DNA from: Bacteroidales bacterium
Lineage (GTDB): Bacteria > Bacteroidota > Bacteroidia > Bacteroidales > P3
Length of the DNA: 19,946 bases
NCBI GenBank assembly: GCA_016281475.1
Contig: JAEEIS010000249.1
Span: 1-19,946 of the forward strand
Direction: 5' to 3'
Under the pieces are notes generated by a model. It did no database searches. It was not told the DNA's origin and saw nothing but the letters and a program-made list of their open reading frames with translations. Shown here in pieces: positions 6,928 through 13,608 of the stretch; position 1 is the first letter of the stretch, and every line of letters begins with the position of its first letter. The translations under genes were made by a program, and so were the position numbers.

Positions 6928-9272
6928 CTCTCAGTCTTCTTCTTTCTGCCACGGGGCTTTTTCTCTCCTGCCGCTTCGATTATCGCGATAGCCTCTTCGA
7001 CAGTTAGTTTCAGCGGGTCGAGATTCTTGGGTATGCGGTAGTTCTCGTTGCGGTAGATCAGATAGGGACCGTAGCGTCCGATGTTCGTGCCCACCGTCTC
7101 GCCCTCATGCTCGCCAATGACGTGGGGATACAGGGCGCGCAGACGTTCTTTTTCAGCCTCGGCGATACGCTTGTTCTTGATAATCTCAATGCAGCGGTCG
7201 AGGTCCACCTCGTAGGGGTCGTCGTTTTTGGAAAGGGAATAGAACTTATTGTCCAACCGCACGTAGGGGCCAAACTTGCCGATGCTGACAATCACGTCGT
7301 GACCCTCAAACTCGCCCACCGTTCTGGGCAGTTCGAATAGGGCGAGGGCATCTTCGAGCGTGATAGTTTCAATGCTCTGGCCTTTCTTCATGCTGGCGAA
7401 CTTGGGCTTCTCGTCGTTAGAGGTGTCGCCCAGCTGCACCAGCGTGCCGTAGCGGCCTATCTTGGCATACACGTTGCGTCCGCTCTTGGGGTCCACGCCT
7501 ATCAGTCGGCTGCCGCTGGTGCGGTGGCTCGTCTGCTGGGTGAGGCGGATGTTCTTGTGGAAGGGGACGTAGAATTTGTCCACCACCTTGCGCCACTGTT
7601 TCTTGCCGGTGGCAATGTCGTCAAAGTCCTTCTCCACCATGGCGGTGAAGTTGTAGTCCACTATGTCGGAGAAATGTTCCATCAGGAAGGCGTTGACCAC
7701 ACTTCCGATGTCGGTGGGGAACAGCTTGCCCTTCTCCGAACCAGTTTTCTTGATTCGCTTTTCGGTGTGTATGTTGTCGTCTTTGAGCACGATGGCTGTG
7801 CACTCCACCTCCTTGGGCTCGCGGTCTTCCTTGATGACATATTCGCGTTTCAGAATGGTGCTGATGGTGGGCGCGTAGGTCGACGGGCGGCCGATACCCA
7901 GCTCTTCCAACTTATTGATAAGGCTTGCTTCCGTGTAGCGGGGCGGATGTTGGGTGTGGTGCTCTGTTGCCTCGGCAACGTCGAGGTTCAGCAGCATACC
8001 CTCCACCACCTTGGGCAGCGTGCGTCCGCTGTTGTCGCCGTCGTCGGGTTCGTCGTCGGTCGACTCCATGTATACTTTCAAGAAGCCGTCGAAACGCACC
8101 TGTTCGCCCTGGCAGACAAAGTGGTCTTCATGTCCGCTGATGCTGATTTCCACGGTGGTCTTCTCCATCTCGGCATCGGCCATCTGCGAGGCAATGGCAC
8201 GTTTCCAAATCAGCTCATACAGGCGACGCTGGGCGGTATCTGCATTGATGGTCACGTCCTCCATATAGGTCGGGCGGATAGCCTCGTGTGCCTCCTGAGC
8301 CCCTTTTGTCTTGGTCTGGTAGCGGCGGGTCTTCACGTAGTTCTCACCATACAGCTTAGTGATTTCGGTCTTCGCCATGTTCAAGGCCAAGTCGCTCAGG
8401 TTCACGCTGTCGGTACGCATGTAGGTGATGAATCCGTTCTCATACAGCTGCTGCGCTATCTGCATGGTGCGGGCCACGCTGTAGCCCAGCTTGCGGCTTG
8501 CCTCCTGCTGCAGGGTGGAGGTGGTGAATGGTGGTGCGGGAGAACGCTTGGCAGGCCGTGTGTCGATGGTCTGCACCTTGTATGAACAGCCTATCAGGCT
8601 CTTCACAAACTCTTCCGCCTCCTGCTCAGAGTCGAACCGGCGGCTCAACTCGGCCACCACCTGTGTGCGTCCGCTGGCGGGGTGGAACTGTGCCGTGACA
8701 CGGAAGTAGTTTTGGCTTACGAAGTTCTTTATCTCCTCCTCGCGCTCCACTATTAGTCTCACCGCCACACTCTGCACACGTCCGGCACTCAGCGCAGGCT
8801 TGATTTTAGCCCACAGTATGGGGCTGATTTCGTAGCCTACCAGACGGTCCAGCACACGCCGGGCCTGCTGTGCGTCCACCAGATTCATGTCGATGCCGCG
8901 CGGGTTCTCGATGGCGTGAAGAATGGCGTTCTTTGTAATTTCGTTAAACACAATGCGCTTGGTCTTTTCAGGATTGAGCTTCAGCGTCTCCTGCAGGTGC
9001 CAGGCAATGGCCTCTCCCTCGCGGTCCTCATCAGATGCCAGCCACACCACGTCGGCATCCTTCACAGCCTTCTTCAGCTCCGCCACCAGCTTGTGCTTCT
9101 CTTCGGTAATCTGGTACTCGGGCTCGTACTGGTTCTCGATGTCGATGCTCATTTCTTTTTTTGCCAAGTCGCGGATATGGCCTTGGCTCGACTTGACCAC
9201 ATAGCCTTCCCCCAAGAACTCCTCAATCTTTTTTGCCTTGGAGGGCGACTCTACTATCACTAGGTTTTTCAT
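6924..9272 (-). CDS. topA: DNA topoisomerase I (type IA)
   Basis: TopA relaxes negative supercoils by single-strand passage through a 5'-phosphotyrosine intermediate. The TOPRIM domain begins NLVIVESPSKAKKIEEFLG with Glu8, and carries the acidic triad region SDEDREGEAIAWHL (80-93). The active-site tyrosine is Tyr284 in FITYMRTDS. The C-terminal part has three short repeats of the IGRYGPY type (AKIGRYGTLVQL, SIGKFGPYVRL, NIGRYGPYLIY) in place of four-cysteine zinc fingers, then a basic tail KKPRGRKKK. At 782 residues it is full length. It is the first gene of the operon running to mltG and is followed with a 4-base overlap by the glycosyltransferase. Confidence 0.97.
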   Translation of the reverse strand: MKNLVIVESPSKAKKIEEFLGEGYVVKSSQGHIRDLAKKEMSIDIENQYEPEYQITEEKHKLVAELKKAVKDADVVWLASDEDREGEAIAWHLQETLKLNPEKTKRIVFNEITKNAILHAIENPRGIDMNLVDAQQARRVLDRLVGYEISPILWAKIKPALSAGRVQSVAVRLIVEREEEIKNFVSQNYFRVTAQFHPASGRTQVVAELSRRFDSEQEAEEFVKSLIGCSYKVQTIDTRPAKRSPAPPFTTSTLQQEASRKLGYSVARTMQIAQQLYENGFITYMRTDSVNLSDLALNMAKTEITKLYGENYVKTRRYQTKTKGAQEAHEAIRPTYMEDVTINADTAQRRLYELIWKRAIASQMADAEMEKTTVEISISGHEDHFVCQGEQVRFDGFLKVYMESTDDEPDDGDNSGRTLPKVVEGMLLNLDVAEATEHHTQHPPRYTEASLINKLEELGIGRPSTYAPTISTILKREYVIKEDREPKEVECTAIVLKDDNIHTEKRIKKTGSEKGKLFPTDIGSVVNAFLMEHFSDIVDYNFTAMVEKDFDDIATGKKQWRKVVDKFYVPFHKNIRLTQQTSHRTSGSRLIGVDPKSGRNVYAKIGRYGTLVQLGDTSNDEKPKFASMKKGQSIETITLEDALALFELPRTVGEFEGHDVIVSIGKFGPYVRLDNKFYSLSKNDDPYEVDLDRCIEIIKNKRIAEAEKERLRALYPHVIGEHEGETVGTNIGRYGPYLIYRNENYRIPKNLDPLKLTVEEAIAIIEAAGEKKPRGRKKKTES

Positions 9273-9331
9273 ATATTATGTTTCTCTATTTCCTTATTAT
9301 ATATTATATATTGTACGCGTGAAAGATTTTG

Positions 9332-9339
9332 CAAAGTAA
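9332..9339 (-). promoter_or_regulatory. Possible -7 promoter element upstream of topA
   Basis: On the minus strand TTACTTTG differs from TAnnTTTG only at the second base and would place the start near 9325, giving a ~50-base leader before topA. No convincing TTG is seen at -33, so the call is weak. It is the best candidate in the 194-base gap before the seven-gene operon. Confidence 0.35.
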
Positions 9340-9361
9340 CGCATTTTTTCTGACATATAAG

Positions 9362-9382
9362 AAAATTAAAAATTAAAAATTA
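9362..9382. repeat. Three tandem copies of the heptamer AAAATTA
   Basis: Three perfect 7-bp units lie in the gap between the TPR gene and topA. An AATTAAAA in the array has an inverted counterpart TTTTAATT at about 9439-9446, so the gap could fold into an AT-only hairpin. It is one of five period-7 arrays in the window. Confidence 0.7.
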
Positions 9383-9466
9383 TAATTTAAGAGGACTCGT
9401 GGGGGCTGGTATGTGCATATTATTAGCCTTATAGCCCATTTTAATTATTAAATTTTAATGCTTAAT

Positions 9467-10615
9467 TCACCACGACACTCCCCGCTTCACCAGCCACGCC
9501 TGCGCGTCTTTGTTGCCCAATCTTGCCGCCTTTTTGTAGGCTGTCTGCTCCTTTCTCTCGCCTTTTTTCTGCTTGCCGTACAGCTCGGCAAGGTACATAT
9601 AGGTCTCGGGGTCGGTCTTGCATATGTCAGTCGAGCGGATGAAACTCTGTATCGCCTTGTCGTACTTGCCCCAGTCTATATACGCCTTGCCCATATACTT
9701 GTATGCCGTCGCGTCGTTGGGGCGGATGTTGAGGGCGCGCTTGTGATAGGCTATCGCCTGGTCGTAATGTCCTTCGCTGCAGTAGAGTGTGCCGATGCGG
9801 TTCAACGTGGGTGTATGCAGGCTGTCGTATTCCAATATCTGCTTGTAGCAGGCCAAGGCTTTCGTGTTGTCCTTCCTCATGCGGTAGGCGTAGGCCAAGG
9901 CGGTGTAGAGCCGTATGTTGCGCGGATTGCGACGCAGACCCTGTTTCAGCAGCTTGATGGCCATCTCCTGGCTGTTGCGCATGCAATACAGTGTGCCTAG
10001 GTTGAAGTAAGCATCGGCCAGCGTGCTGTCCAGCTGTATCGCCTTCTTGAAATGCCGCATCGCCTCGGTGTGGTTGCCCTTGCGGAACTGGATGTAACCC
10101 ATCACATTCTCTCCGCGGGCAAACTTGGGATTGCTCCGCAGGGCGCGGTTGGCCCATGCGATGGCGTTGATATGCTGGTCGCGCTCCGTCTCCACGTATG
10201 CCATCATCGTCTTGGCCAGTGCCGAAGCGGTGTCCAGCTCTATGGCACGTTGGGCGCAGTGGCTTGCGCTGTCCAGGTCGTGCAATTGTATGAGGCAGAA
10301 AGCCTGATGTGCCAGTGCCTCCGACGTGCCCGACTGGTTCAGCAGCATGATGGCCTCGTCGTAGTATTCCTTCTGCTCCATCAGTATGCCCAGCAGCCGT
10401 TGCGTCTCTCCCGTGGGGTCCCCCTCGGCGGTCTCTAGGGCGCGGCGGTAGTAGCGTTCCGCCAGTTCGGGCAGGCCAATCTTCTCGGCATTGAGGCCTT
10501 TTTCCCTCAGCTGTGTGGCGGTGAGGTTGTTCTCATCCTCCTGTGCCACGACGCTGGTCGTCGCAAACACTGCCAACAGGCAGCAAATCAGTATCTTTTT
10601 CATCACTTGTTTCAT
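9467..10615 (-). CDS. Secreted tetratricopeptide-repeat protein
   Basis: This is a 382-residue protein with a signal peptide (hydrophobic residues 7-19, likely cleavage after SVVA at about 24), so it is exported to the periplasm or cell surface. The remainder is a run of about eight to nine TPR units. The clearest are near residues 195-225 (ADAYFNLGTLYCMRNSQEMA), 230-265 and 270-340 (ATAYKYMGKAYIDWGKYDKA), with the usual G/A-Y/L spacing. TPR arrays are binding scaffolds and no catalytic domain is seen. A second start four codons in (10603) is equally possible. It begins 4 bases after the Stealth-family gene stop, so the two are probably co-transcribed and may act together at the envelope; that link is inference. 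Confidence 0.85.
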   Translation of the reverse strand: MKQVMKKILICCLLAVFATTSVVAQEDENNLTATQLREKGLNAEKIGLPELAERYYRRALETAEGDPTGETQRLLGILMEQKEYYDEAIMLLNQSGTSEALAHQAFCLIQLHDLDSASHCAQRAIELDTASALAKTMMAYVETERDQHINAIAWANRALRSNPKFARGENVMGYIQFRKGNHTEAMRHFKKAIQLDSTLADAYFNLGTLYCMRNSQEMAIKLLKQGLRRNPRNIRLYTALAYAYRMRKDNTKALACYKQILEYDSLHTPTLNRIGTLYCSEGHYDQAIAYHKRALNIRPNDATAYKYMGKAYIDWGKYDKAIQSFIRSTDICKTDPETYMYLAELYGKQKKGERKEQTAYKKAARLGNKDAQAWLVKRGVSW

Positions 10616-10619
10616 TTCT

Positions 10620-11651
10620 TCAACAATCTAATTCAAACGTGGATTTATTTGGCAGCAACGAGTTGAAGGCTTCGATTATGAGTTTTGTGCTATTGTCAAA
10701 GTCAGTGTTTTTCTTAGTGTCATTTATGCATATTTGTGGTATCGCTCCATTTCTTATGAGTTTACATATCCATGGTGTGTTTTTTGGGGTGATTGTAATA
10801 TTTTGGCCCAATCGTTCCTTGCGAGTTGGATAAAACTGTCCTTTAGCCTGATTCCATGCACATAGCAGCCATGGATTTACACCGTCGTCGCTACGAAACC
10901 GGTGCATTGAAGTCTGGTCTAATACTTCGGGAAGCAGATCCCATATTTCCTGCAATGTCGACTTCAATTGCGGTGACGCCAAATGACCGTAAGGACTCAC
11001 CGGCAACGAATGGTTGGCCATATAGCACAATAGGTTCTTTGCAGCCCTATGGAAGCCCAATTCCTTTATGTTGAACCATTTATTCCAATTCTTTGATATC
11101 GATTTCTTGGTGTTAAAGCTTGTTTTTACAACACAATAATCATTGAAAACCGTCCGGCTCCAATTGTTGTACCCTATTAGATTTGTGTATCTTAAATCGG
11201 TGTCTATCACGGGTAGGCCATGCTTAAAGAAGTAATCGGGCTCTACTGGTTGAAGCAATAGTGTATCGTCGTCAAAAAAGGCAAACCGCTCGGACAACTC
11301 TTCTATTCTGTGTACGTTCAACCCAATAGCCCGTGAACTGAAGGTGGGTAGATATTGGGGAGGCATATAGTCTTTATGGTCCACCAAGTGCAGTTTCGGA
11401 TGTGCCACGTTCAGCCATGCGGGCCGTTGTCCGCAGGTGACAAAGTGTATCTGGTTCACCCATGGGGCAAACTTCTCCACGCTGCGGAACCAATATCTCA
11501 GCAGTCCGTTGTCCCGAAAACGGCAGTCTGCGGTCGAGTCATCTATGATAGGTGTATCTTTCAGTTCTATTTTCTCGTATTTCCTCTTCTCCTCCCGCCA
11601 TGCCGCATCAGCCTCATCCACCCATGTAATGACGAAGTCAATCTTTTCCAT
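10620..11651 (-). CDS. Stealth-family capsular polysaccharide / sugar-phosphate transferase
   Basis: This 343-residue protein has the ordered conserved blocks of Stealth proteins. CR1 is DFVITWVDEADAAW at 5-18. CR2 holds RDNGLLRYWFRSVEKFAPWV (46-65), VTCGQRPAWLN (71-81) and SSRAIGLNVHRI...RFAFFDDD (105-129). CR3/CR4-like segments include NHSLPVSPYG and MHRFRSDDGVNPWLL. The family transfers hexose-1-phosphate units to build surface polysaccharides; the sugar here is unknown. No signal peptide is present, so it acts at the cytoplasmic side. By eye the gene is more AT-rich than topA or the efflux genes, especially in its 3' third, which suggests separate ancestry. It has no other polysaccharide genes beside it apart from the TPR partner. 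Confidence 0.85.
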   Translation of the reverse strand: MEKIDFVITWVDEADAAWREEKRKYEKIELKDTPIIDDSTADCRFRDNGLLRYWFRSVEKFAPWVNQIHFVTCGQRPAWLNVAHPKLHLVDHKDYMPPQYLPTFSSRAIGLNVHRIEELSERFAFFDDDTLLLQPVEPDYFFKHGLPVIDTDLRYTNLIGYNNWSRTVFNDYCVVKTSFNTKKSISKNWNKWFNIKELGFHRAAKNLLCYMANHSLPVSPYGHLASPQLKSTLQEIWDLLPEVLDQTSMHRFRSDDGVNPWLLCAWNQAKGQFYPTRKERLGQNITITPKNTPWICKLIRNGAIPQICINDTKKNTDFDNSTKLIIEAFNSLLPNKSTFELDC

Positions 11652-12104
11652 ATATCAGTTTTTGATAATAAAGTATTCTAGTAACGCACAAATTGTAATA
11701 AAATTGCCCAGAGTAATAATGTTTTGATAAATCCACTTGATTTATAGATGAATAAAAAACACTGGAATACCTACCCCGCTTGTCCGACAACCGCTACCGT
11801 TGCCCCCATAGTAAAATTTTGGCACCCAGTTACCGCATCCTACCGATTCTTACGGTTCCCTACTGATTTGTACCGATTCTTACCGATTGTCCTGTTCTTC
11901 AAGGCTCCTAGAGCGGCAATCGAGCAATGAAGTATCGTTGCTAATTTCATTGTCGGTGGGAGTCTCTAGGTGGTTGCATAGGGGAGAGTCGGGAGGATTA
12001 TTGCTGTTTTCGGCAAGCCGGATGCTGACGGACATGTTCGTCTGCTGAGGCGAGAACGCGACTGATGAAATCAAACTTTTTTCTGCCAGTTCAAATATTA
12101 TTCG
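11652..12104. other. Intergenic region without a convincing gene
   Basis: This stretch separates the divergently oriented Stealth-family gene and the nucleotidyltransferase. It contains a short perfect palindrome (ATAAATC and GATTTAT at 11727-11745) and the decamer array at 11831-11890. On the minus strand an open frame of 51 codons from an ATG at 12035 to a stop at 11880-11882 has a polar, plausible composition. It has no recognisable family and ends just where the decamer array begins. I do not call it a gene. No clear TAnnTTTG promoter was found for the Stealth-family gene. Confidence 0.5.
11831..11890. repeat. Six contiguous 10-bp tandem repeats, consensus TACCGATTCT
   Basis: Six uninterrupted decamers are seen: TACCGCATCC, TACCGATTCT, TACGGTTCCC, TACTGATTTG, TACCGATTCT, TACCGATTGT. 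Every unit begins TAC and has G at position 5, and four share TACCGATT or near. The 10-bp period matches one DNA helical turn, so all copies face the same side, and it is not a multiple of three. It lies about 180 bases upstream of the Stealth-family start and about 215 bases before the nucleotidyltransferase promoter. Confidence 0.8.
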
Positions 12105-12112
12105 TATATTTG
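12105..12112 (+). promoter_or_regulatory. Promoter -7 element of the nucleotidyltransferase gene
   Basis: TATATTTG matches TAnnTTTG exactly. A CTG at 12083-12085, 19 bases upstream, is a one-mismatch -33 TTG. The predicted start at about 12118 leaves only ~4 bases before the ATG at 12122 (or ~16 before that at 12134), so the message would be nearly leaderless. This rules out the in-frame ATG at 12065 as the start. Confidence 0.6.
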
Positions 12113-12121
12113 CAGGTAGAA

Positions 12122-12436
12122 ATGGGTGATAATATGGACGAGCAGCTGACCAAACAGATATGTGGCTATTTTGCAACCCAGCCGGTGCTAAAGGCGTGGG
12201 TATTTGGCTCGTACGCCCGTGGAGACCAGCGCGAAGACAGAGATATCGACCTCCTCGTGCAGTTCGACCACGAACATGCAAAAATAGGATTATTCAAGTA
12301 TTCTGACATGATTATCGACCTAGAAAACCTACTTCACCGTGAAGTGGATTTAGCAGAAGATGGTGCGTTGCTGCCTTTCGCTGAACGTACTGCTAACAAG
12401 GATAAAAAGTTGATTTATGAGAGAGCTAGTGCGTGA
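12122..12436 (+). CDS. MntA-like minimal nucleotidyltransferase (antitoxin)
   Basis: This 104-residue protein has the minimal nucleotidyltransferase fold. The signature GSYARG is at 29-34, followed by the catalytic pair D41 and D43 in DRDIDLLV, and a third carboxylate D76 in REVDLAE. Family members of this size pair with HEPN (DUF86/HepT) toxins, and some neutralise the toxin by AMPylating it. All three metal-binding acids are kept, so the enzyme could be active. The start is set by the promoter just upstream; an ATG at 12134 is an alternative. A HEPN reading frame begins inside its last codons but is broken after 23 codons, leaving this as an apparent orphan antitoxin. It is the only intact plus-strand gene in the window. 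Confidence 0.85.
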   Translation: MGDNMDEQLTKQICGYFATQPVLKAWVFGSYARGDQREDRDIDLLVQFDHEHAKIGLFKYSDMIIDLENLLHREVDLAEDGALLPFAERTANKDKKLIYERASA

Positions 12437-12488
12437 TCCAGGGCGTTTGGAGCATATCCTTATGGCGGTAGATCATATTACATGGTGA
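12417..12488 (+). pseudogene. Truncated HEPN-domain (DUF86/HepT-like) toxin, N-terminal remnant
   Basis: The frame starts with ATG inside the nucleotidyltransferase 3' end (20-base overlap, usual for these pairs). It reads MRELVRDPGRLEHILMAVDH then ITW and stops. That opening matches the start of DUF86 HEPN toxins, which are normally ~110 residues. No continuation carrying the catalytic RxxxxH block is visible in any frame before the MITE at 12532 or after it. The toxin is therefore inactivated by loss of its 3' four fifths. The family match rests on about 20 residues. Confidence 0.6.
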
Positions 12489-12524
12489 GCAATATCGTTG
12501 TACGGACTGTGGCTAACAGCGATA

Positions 12525-12863
12525 TACCTAACTAAAGTTTGACAAGTAAATTTAGGTACATGTCCTTCGTTTTTGTATTGTGATAGATTGCTTGTCAAAA
12601 CGGCCTGAAGGGCCACCACACCTGTAGCCCAAGGCACCGCCTTGGGTGGACGGTGTATGCGGCTGACGCCCTGAAGGGGCAGAAGCGTGATTCTTTTGCC
12701 CTTTCAGGGCGTAGATAGCATGTCCGCTAATACCCAGGGCGTTGCCCTGGGCTAATTGTTTTTTGGTCTTTCAGGCCGTTAATCTCCTAGGGATTGTCTT
12801 GTCAAGACAGCGTACTATATCGAACTACAGCGAAAAAAACACTTGTCAAACTTTAGTACCTAA
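12525..12863. mobile_element. Non-autonomous MITE-like element, 325 bp, with 16-bp TIRs and 7-bp target duplication
   Basis: The element spans 12532-12856. Its ends are perfect 16-bp inverted repeats: CTAAAGTTTGACAAGT (12532-12547) and its complement (12841-12856). TACCTAA flanks it directly on both sides (12525-12531 and 12857-12863), the mark of insertion. Inside are nested palindromes: AACGGCCTGAA/TTCAGGCCGTT (12599-12609 / 12770-12780), CCCAAGGC/GCCTTGGG (12628-12646), a 16-bp stem from 12666-12681 and 12697-12712, and CCCAGGGC/GCCCTGGG (12733-12751). These internal hairpins resemble REP-like repeats of Bacteroidota. No transposase is encoded, so a partner would act in trans. The transposase family is not assigned. 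Confidence 0.85.
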
Positions 12864-12940
12864 TGCTTAACCAACAATACAACGTCTGCTTGATGAATCA
12901 AAAGAGGTTGATAGGTGCATGTGTTGGGCCATAGAATTAA

Positions 12941-13039
12941 AAATAACGCCCCGCGGAGCGGGGCGTTATTAGTTGTTATTAATCCTAAAAATCAAAGAGT
13001 TGGCATTATTTGACAAAAGATTGATGACCTCTGATTTTC
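12941..13039 (-). ncRNA. Candidate orphan small RNA, ~100 nt
   Basis: A perfect -7 element lies just upstream and a strong intrinsic terminator closes the unit ~100 bases later, with no credible reading frame between them (the longest in-transcript frame from ATG is MPTL). The transcript can fold: AAAATCA near its 5' end pairs with TGATTTT about 45 bases on, extended by GAG/CTC. It matches no RNA family I recognise. Its promoter shares the 14 bases TAGTACTTTTGCAA with that of the SRP RNA in this window. Alternatively the terminator serves the PII-like gene upstream and the promoter match is chance. Confidence 0.5.
12942..12970 (-). terminator. Intrinsic terminator
   Basis: AATAACGCCCCG and CGGGGCGTTATT form a 12-bp perfect stem around a 5-base loop. 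On the minus strand it is followed by a T-rich run (TTATTTTTAATT). It ends the candidate small RNA and could also stop read-through from the efflux operon. Confidence 0.85.
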
Positions 13040-13044
13040 ATTTG

Positions 13045-13074
13045 CAAAAGTACTATGTTTTGCGGAGGTGGCAG
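13045..13074 (-). promoter_or_regulatory. Promoter of the candidate small RNA
   Basis: On the minus strand TACTTTTG (plus 13045-13052) is an exact TAnnTTTG. At the 19-base spacing the -33 triplet is CTG instead of TTG. The surrounding TAGTACTTTTGCAA is identical to the SRP RNA promoter core at about 101-114. Confidence 0.55.
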
Positions 13075-13156
13075 ATAACGATTGTCGGTGATTTTTAGGA
13101 TGGGGGTAGCTAGTTGTAGGGAGGGGGAGGGAAATTGAAAGGTGAAAATAGGATAC

Positions 13157-13195
13157 ATACCCCGGCCTCGCGGCCACCCCTCTCAAGAGGGGACG
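13157..13195. repeat. REP-like double palindrome
   Basis: Two adjacent hairpins are seen: GGCC-TCGC-GGCC (13164-13175) and CCCCTC-TCAA-GAGGGG (13177-13192), in a GC-rich patch between AT-rich sequences. This layout resembles intergenic palindromic repeats seen in many copies in Bacteroidota genomes, an inference from memory. It has no reading frame of interest. Confidence 0.6.
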
Positions 13196-13211
13196 GCTGG
13201 CGCGTCACATG

Positions 13212-13250
13212 CTTTCAATTTTCAACATTCAATTTTCAATTTTCAACTTT
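13212..13250. repeat. Five-unit heptamer array (CAATTTT type)
   Basis: CAATTTT, CAACATT, CAATTTT, CAATTTT, CAACTTT run without a gap from 13216 to 13250. The leading CTTTCAATTT (13212-13221) is the exact inverse of AAATTGAAAG at 13132-13141, so the REP-like palindrome is bracketed by a 10-bp inverted repeat. The array abuts the stop codon of the PII-like relic. Confidence 0.75.
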
Positions 13251-13295
13251 CTAGACCATTTGTTCGATGTTCCACGCAAATGCTCTGATGCCTTA
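13251..13295 (-). pseudogene. Relic C-terminus of a duplicated PII-like gene
   Basis: On the minus strand the bases read GIRAFAWNIEQMV and a stop (TAG at 13251-13253). This mirrors the last 13 residues of the intact PII-like gene just upstream (GIRAFVWNVEQMV). The two 39-base copies differ at three positions: one silent, two conservative (V to A, V to I). Nothing upstream of this tail is preserved; an in-frame TAA (13293-13295) lies immediately before it. It is the stump of a tandem paralogue or of a duplicated 3' end. Confidence 0.7.
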
Positions 13296-13305
13296 GGGCT
13301 CGTTA

Positions 13306-13599
13306 TCAGACCATTTGTTCGACGTTCCACACAAAAGCTCTGATGCCGACTTCCTCGTTGCGCTTGTCGAGCTTGCGGACGGCGAGGAGGATGGATTCGA
13401 CCTTGTCGTCGTCGACGACGGTCATGATGGCGTTGTTCATTTCGGGCCATGTGTGGGTGCCGCGATGGGGGTCGCCGTTGATGTGGCCACGGCCTTGTAC
13501 GTTTTCCCAGAAGGTGAAGCCACGGATGGAGAGGGTGTCGAGCAGGTATTCGACACGCTCGTTGTTGGCTTGGTTGTAGACTATGAGGATTGATTTCAT
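13306..13599 (-). CDS. PII-like signalling protein (small P-II/DUF3240-type)
   Basis: This is a 97-residue protein with the ferredoxin-like layout of PII-related proteins. An opening strand MKSILIVYNQANNERVEYLL is followed by a T-loop-like segment with GRGHINGDPHRGTHTWPEMN (37-56), then IMTVVDDDKVESILLAVRKL, and GIRAFVWNVEQMV at the end. Such small PII-like proteins often sit beside RND pumps and are thought to sense metals or nucleotides. Here it follows the RND permease gene by 79 bases, with an inverted repeat between, so co-expression with the pump is likely. The His and Asp cluster at 38-49 could bind a ligand or metal, which is inference. A relic of a second copy lies just downstream. 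Confidence 0.8.
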   Translation of the reverse strand: MKSILIVYNQANNERVEYLLDTLSIRGFTFWENVQGRGHINGDPHRGTHTWPEMNNAIMTVVDDDKVESILLAVRKLDKRNEEVGIRAFVWNVEQMV

Positions 13600-13608
13600 T
13601 GTTTGATA

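Noticed and set aside
9458..10000. 180-codon plus-strand open frame opposite the TPR gene
   Set aside because: It is antisense to a clear TPR repeat protein; it has no promoter and no family signature.
12065..12121. In-frame ATG 19 codons upstream as the nucleotidyltransferase start
   Set aside because: An exact TAnnTTTG promoter lies between it and the next ATG, so the message would begin after it.
11880..12281. 133-codon minus-strand open frame across the nucleotidyltransferase 5' end
   Set aside because: Its first half is the reverse of the nucleotidyltransferase gene. Only the last 51 codons (from 12035) lie in free sequence, with no family match or promoter.
12475..12515. Zinc-ribbon-like string GEQYRCTDCG in a shifted frame, as if from a transposase remnant
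   Set aside because: Only about ten residues, followed at once by a stop, with no other transposase sequence nearby.
12600..12780. CRISPR array, suggested by repeated GCCCTG/CAGGGC motifs
   Set aside because: The motifs are arms of hairpins in one transposable element, with no regular repeat-spacer spacing and no cas genes.
12992..13186. 64-codon minus-strand open frame over the small-RNA promoter
   Set aside because: It runs through the REP-like palindrome, promoter and repeat, has no protein-like pattern and would be shut off from its own start by that promoter position.
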